Shown piece after piece: positions 59,294 to 64,000 of a DNA stretch of 64,000 nt. Under the pieces are notes generated by a model. It did no database searches. It was not told where the DNA came from and saw only the letters and a program-made list of their open reading frames with translations. Position numbers and translations under genes: made by a program. The stretch's first letter is position 1. Every line of letters starts with the position of its first letter. The stretch lies in contig CM075772.1 of assembly GCA_037974665.1 (NCBI GenBank), forward strand, positions 41,010,552 to 41,074,551, given 5' to 3'. Source of the DNA: Ehretia macrophylla. Taxonomy: Eukaryota > Streptophyta > Magnoliopsida > Boraginales > Ehretiaceae.

Positions 59294-60117
59294 TGTAATG
59301 CCCTGATCCCTCACGAGACTGGGACTCCTATTTATCATGCTATTCTCACCCAATTCTAAACCCCGGCAAGAATATTCACGAAATTCTCCGTAGAAATACC
59401 ACTGAAAATACCAAATATGAAATCCAGAGATAAGTACGCCAAATAAAGGATCCATTTAAAATACCCACACAAAATTCCCATAAGTGAATCCCCTTGAAGA
59501 CAAATACCGCACAAGAATTCCAAATATTATTACTGAGTAAAATGTCCTGACGAGAATCCCAAATGAAAATACCAATAATAATACCAAATGAGAATCCAAA
59601 TTCCGAATACCGAGAAAATAATGAAGAAAAATACCCAAGGAGACTTCCAAACTGGCTTCTCGAAATACTTTGTGTTGATCACTGATACAAGCTATAGTCG
59701 GCTCTGTTGGTCCACATCTTCAGAAATTCACTTCTGGGTATTTCTATAGGGGAGAGTTTACTTACCATTGTAAAGGGTAATATATAGGTATGCATGCAGG
59801 GAAAAGTATATAAAATACATATGCTTCACAAATATACCACATAGAGGCACACATAATCACATATTTGCACATAGCAATTGTTATTCACTTATTGCACAAA
59901 GAGGTCACATAGGTGCACACATAATCACATATTGCATAATCTTCATATTTCACGCAATCATAGCATATAAGAACACATTTTCACTCAAGTAAACACAACC
60001 CACATGCAAGCACATACTTATTCAAGACTCACTTCACAGGCACGCACTCAAGGTTCACAACCAAACAAGCCGAGGACCCTGTCCCGACTGTGAGCTGCTA
60101 AGCTTTGATACCACTTC
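59294..60117 (-). mobile_element. Rearranged internal part of a minus-strand gypsy element
   Basis: 59294-59372 repeats the terminal 78 bp of the LTR at 60118 (TGTAATGCCCTGATCCC...). It is followed by quasi-repeats such as AAAATACCAAATGAGAATCC (59400-59640). Near the right edge TGGTATCAAAGC (60102-60113, minus) is a one-mismatch tRNA-Met primer site four bases from the LTR. No coding domain remains, so a large internal deletion is likely. Confidence 0.5.
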
Positions 60118-61348
60118 TGTAACGCCTCGATCACTCACGAGATCGTGACTCCTATTTATCATGCTATTCTCACCCAATTCCAAACCCCGGGCATGAAATT
60201 TAGGGGAAAACAAACGGAGTTTCTCCTATATATAGGACTATCTGAAAACCTGCAAACAACAACATACAACCACAAGACCATAATCCACAACTTCAATCTG
60301 TTTCATCCCTATCAGCATCCAAGTCAACTAAACCGAAGAGTAAACAATTGAAGTTATTACAAACCACTAGCACCTAACTATCACCCAAGACTAAAACTTT
60401 AATATTACATTTCTTAAGACAACACAAATACATATATGACCATAAGGTCTCAAATAGTATACAGGCATATAATGTACACATTCTTCCTTGTTCTACATAC
60501 TGATAGAGCAGGCAGGCCACATAGGAGGCAATCCCATTTCCAGCTTATAGCACTGATCTTGAAAGGTGTTAGAAACGAGGGTGAGTATACAACATGTATA
60601 CTCAGTGAGGGAGGTGATGCATCATACCGAGGCATGCAATATGATATGCAATCACAAGAAGTAATATATATAACATAAAACAACAAGATCAAATAGCCAA
60701 GTAATTAACCACATTAAAAAGGATACGGTTCCACTTCAGGTTTCAATCTCGAACCACGAGCCACGAACTTCACGCAAGTGCCGGCAAACCCTTACTCCAC
60801 CAAGTTGGGATACTCCGAATGTATCCCGATCCTTCTCCTGAGGTAGGTCCATATGCCCAGCAGGTGAACCACGCCTCTGGGGTAGTGGAGTATACTCAGC
60901 GAGAAAGGGAATAGGCACCATGGTAGTCGAGGGAGCATGGCAAACCCGACGCCGCCCGTGTTTCGTGACGCTACCATGTCCGAAAAGGTTGCGTAACCCC
61001 GGGTCAAGATCACGAGAGCCAAGTATATCAAATATCACATAAGAGGAACGACAAAGCAGGCCGTCCTCGCAGTTAATCACAAATAACATAAGAAAACACA
61101 AGATAGCGAGTAATTAGTACATATAAACTATTTCAATTACTAAAGAATACAATCTAGAAACAGTAAAATAAGTTAAAATGCATAGAAGATATGAAGACTC
61201 CCTCACCTTAGAAAAGCCAAGAATCTATTCCAATTCCACCAAATCTTCTTTAATTACCACTTAAGACCCTTACCTAAATTCAACAACTTTATTTAACTTA
61301 AGACAACTCAACTATTTCTAAACAAGTTATCTTGTATGCCATAATCAC
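60118..61348 (-). repeat. Minus-strand gypsy LTR (5' LTR), truncated by another insertion
   Basis: On the minus strand it ends ...GATCGAGGCGTTACA at 60118, next to the PBS. It contains the donor-like CTAAG|GTGAGGGAG (61206), the GC-rich block (60725-60985) with hairpin A (60807-60827), stem-loop B (60583-60603) and CTAACACCTTTCAAG. Its 5' part is cut at 61348 by the next LTR. Confidence 0.65.
60583..60603 (-). other. LTR leader stem-loop B (minus-strand LTR)
   Basis: GAGTATAC-5 nt-GTATACTC with the same CACT/ACCC flanks as at 29354. Confidence 0.65.
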
Positions 61349-63809
61349 TGTGAAACCCCACTTTTCTGCTTTAACTCGATTTACGTGTTTTATCTCGTTT
61401 TACGTGCATTTGACCTGTTTATGTGTTATATGACCTAGAATGTTATAATTTTGATGTCAATACTCCTAATACGTGCTAAATGTGCATTCATGAAATTTTC
61501 ATCAAAAACGGAGTCAGAAATTTTATCGTCGATTTTCAGTGAATAGTGTTTTCGAAACACGTCCGCTATAATTTTGAAACTGGTCTTTTTAACCCTTCTA
61601 GACTTAGTCCACGGACTTTAATAGACCTGTGTTTGATGAAAACGGTTTTAAAATCGGCTTAAGAATTTATTAGGGTTTTTACACCGACTTTTGCGAAAAT
61701 CGAGTTTTAAGCCGACTCGGGTAGAATTCTTTGAATGTAAAACTTCTTGTCACCTAAAAATAATCCACTTGAGATATCTTGGGGGTTTCATATTTATTTT
61801 TAACTTGGTGAGCACTAAAATGCAATTAAAGTCATTAAAAACACAAAAATACATATTAAAACTAACTTTGACTTTGCATTTTTTTAATTGACCAAGCTTT
61901 TTATTATATAATGTCATCAACACACACTCACACAACACAAAACACACTCCAAAAACACACACAAAACTGTGGCTCCTTGGAGGAGAAAGATAAGGCATTT
62001 TCAAAGCATTTTTCTCACAGATTTTGCGTTTCAAAGCCGAATTGAGTGATTCAAAGCTTGAAATTGATTGTTTGGCATCCATTCTACACATTTCTTGCAT
62101 CAAAACACATTAAAGGTGAGAGAAAAATTCTAGATCTCAAAATGTCATTTTTGTGTTTTTGCGTATAAATGAAGATTGAACCGTTAGAATTGAAATCTGA
62201 TGTTAGATTATTGCTCCTTGCATGCTAGGGATCATTATATACTAATACTACGAGTTTCTGTCGGATATAGCATAATTTTTATTTTTCGGGTATTTAATTT
62301 TGATTAAAATGTTCAAAGTTGAATTAAATGAGTTGTGTTGATCGAAATCGATTGCCGTCGATTTCTAAATACTTGATAATTACGTGTTAGCGCTGTTGTA
62401 ATGCCGAATTTTCGATTACATTGTTCGTGTGAAAATCCGGAAAATCCAGCCATGACGTCATAGGGTTTTAGGGTTATCGGGCATGTTTTGGAGGTGTTAT
62501 GGTGGATTTCCGAGAGGGCTAATGTAGTAGGTTGAATGGGTGAGTGATAGGAACTGATTTGACAATGTTTGGATTAGTAGATTGGAAGTTATGAGTTTTA
62601 GAAGATAGGTTGTCATTCTTTAATTTCTTGAACGATGCCTTAGATGGTTGGGTAGTGTTCGAGTGATGAATGGTGAGTTGTTGTTGAGTAATTTAGAGTT
62701 TAATTATGAATATTATGCATGTCCGGTTAGATGGCCTACTTTGTCATCTAACTACGTTGTTTGATGTTTAATTTAATATTGATGTTATATTGATGTTATA
62801 TTGATGTTATTGATTGATTATTATTGAATGCGGGAATCGGGCACTCTTGTTGCTGATCTCCCAATTGATTGATCGATTTATGCTTGCATGATGATTGATG
62901 AATATGGAGCCTTGGTATGTGTGTGCCACCTCTCGGGCAGCGTCGGGCTGTCGGGTTGAAACCGGCATGACTGCCATAGGCTACCCCCAGCTCGCATGAC
63001 GGAGATGTCATGGAGGGAAGGGGATAGTGAGGTACCTCGGGTGCGTGAGTAATGGGGAGTTATAAGAAGAACGGTTGAGATCGTGATGGCGTTTGGAGCT
63101 ACACCAAATAGAGTATCCTTATTGAATGGTCATATAGTTATGTGATGATAGCTTTATTTATGTTATTATTGTTGTTGTGTGTTTACTTGCTCAAAGGACT
63201 AAATCCAAGGAGCGTAGTGAATACTGTCGAGATCTATCGGATCCTCACTGGGCTTATGTATATAAGCTCACTCTCTATTAATGCATGCATACAGGTGTAC
63301 TTTTACAGGATTACGGGTACGTGCCTCCTGAAGAGGAGAATGTGGAAAATGTGCTTTACGTGGACGAGTCATATGTTCCCGAGTCTTATCCATGATTATA
63401 CGTTGTTTAATGTCATGTATATTAGTTTAATAGACTTTTATATGCTTTGTGGTTCTTATTGTAATAGATGTTGGAAGATGATGATCCAAATGGTGTTAAC
63501 TTAGTGGCTTTCTTTTGTCTATGGTTAAGTTGTAAATATGTCTCAACTTATTTTTGAAATGTATGATAAGGTTGAGGTATTGTATGTTATGTTGGAACGG
63601 AGGCGCATAACTATGAATGAGTTGATGAAAGAATATTTAATGTATGAAATAGTTGCGTTGTATGTTGTTGATTTAATTGAGGAATTACTGGATGTATGAT
63701 GTTTTATGAGGTTGGTTTAGAACCTCGGAAATCTGTTTACTGTCGTTATGCCGCCGAAATTCCGTTGCGTCCTGACTGATCGTAGGTGGGGTCGAGTTGG
63801 GGCGTGACA
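61349..63809 (+). repeat. 5' LTR of a plus-strand gypsy element that leaves the window
   Basis: TGTGAAACCCCAC to GGGGCGTGACA, 2461 bp, followed by a tRNA-Met primer site. Contains donor-like AAAG|GTGAGAG (62116), a GC-rich block (62915-63060), a stem-loop in the B position (63250-63269) and CAG at 63306-63308. After the CAG a short acidic open frame (PPEEENVENV) runs to a TGA. Confidence 0.75.
63250..63269 (+). other. LTR leader stem-loop B (right-edge LTR)
   Basis: GGGCTTAT-4 nt-ATAAGCTC (one G-U pair), with CTCACT before and AC-TCTC after. Confidence 0.5.
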
Positions 63810-63816
63810 GTTTAAG

Positions 63817-63828
63817 TGGTATCAGAGC
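63817..63828 (+). other. Primer binding site (initiator tRNA-Met)
   Basis: TGGTATCAGAGC, seven bases after the LTR end. The remaining 170 bp to the edge are non-coding leader. Confidence 0.85.
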
Positions 63829-64000
63829 GCATGTTAGCTGTCAGCCGGGGTATCCTCGGAATGTGGGTAGTGGTCTAAGCATGCAAGTATGTATTAAGTG
63901 AATGAAAAGTGAAACATTTGTTAATATGTTTATGTGATTAATTTACTTATGTGTCTAACTTTCTATGTGACCAGTATGCCTTGAGTGTTAAGTGAACTAA

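Noticed and set aside
63142-63504. 120-residue plus-strand ORF near the right edge
   Set aside because: Lies inside the 5' LTR (61349-63809), crossing the stem-loop and acceptor-like site; no domain.

Overview
This is a nuclear plant window, almost certainly from a dicot angiosperm. The evidence is AT-rich DNA, GT-AG introns, plant LTR retrotransposons with initiator-tRNA-Met primer sites, tRNA-derived SINEs, hAT and Tourist-like MITEs, and a plant wax-ester-synthase-type gene. I see no rRNA, tRNA gene, CRISPR array or bacterial feature. Most of the window is transposable elements. The few host genes are small, and most are broken.

Layout. 1-3560 is the 3' end of an Athila/Tat-like LTR element. 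3590-8110 is a field of MITEs, a TTA microsatellite, a fold-back repeat, a SINE and a LINE tail. 8379-16603 is the main genic island: a WSD1-like acyltransferase pseudogene (minus strand), a second broken copy of its last exon, and two cystatin-like genes (plus strand), arranged like a duplicated two-gene block. 17460-17674 is an orphan membrane-protein exon. 18190-18740 is an LTR/PBS remnant. 20141-20852 is a MAKR-like gene start whose internal repeat has been copied into a 278-bp-arm hairpin. 20996-25262 holds a 557-bp tandem duplication, a Tourist-like MITE, a GC-rich repeat pair and a 60-bp minisatellite. 25293-29800 is a 4.5-kb solo LTR with a GGTGA target duplication.

The centre is a three-level nest. 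A solo LTR (30858-31544 plus 50551-53756) was hit by a minus-strand Ty3/gypsy chromovirus (31545-50545, TSD ATAAT). Its integrase gene was then hit by a plus-strand member of the same family (34290-43776, TSD CCCAA). Both gypsy copies carry gag, protease, RT, RNase H, integrase and a chromodomain-like tail, but in-frame stops and frameshifts break both. 53940-59293 is AT-rich degenerate repeat. 59294-61348 is part of a minus-strand LTR element, interrupted by the 5' LTR (61349-63809) of another plus-strand gypsy element that runs off the right edge.

The most interesting signal is shared by five otherwise divergent LTR families here. Each has a splice-donor-like block (AAGGTGAGGGA type) and, downstream, a stem-loop just before a pyrimidine-rich CAG acceptor-like site. 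Four of the five also share a GC-rich block with a second stem-loop (loop ATCCGGA). In both stem-loops the stem bases change between families while pairing is kept. This suggests a conserved structured leader, possibly an LTR-embedded intron, in this chromovirus group. A second highlight is the MAKR-derived long hairpin, which has the form expected of a young small-RNA locus.
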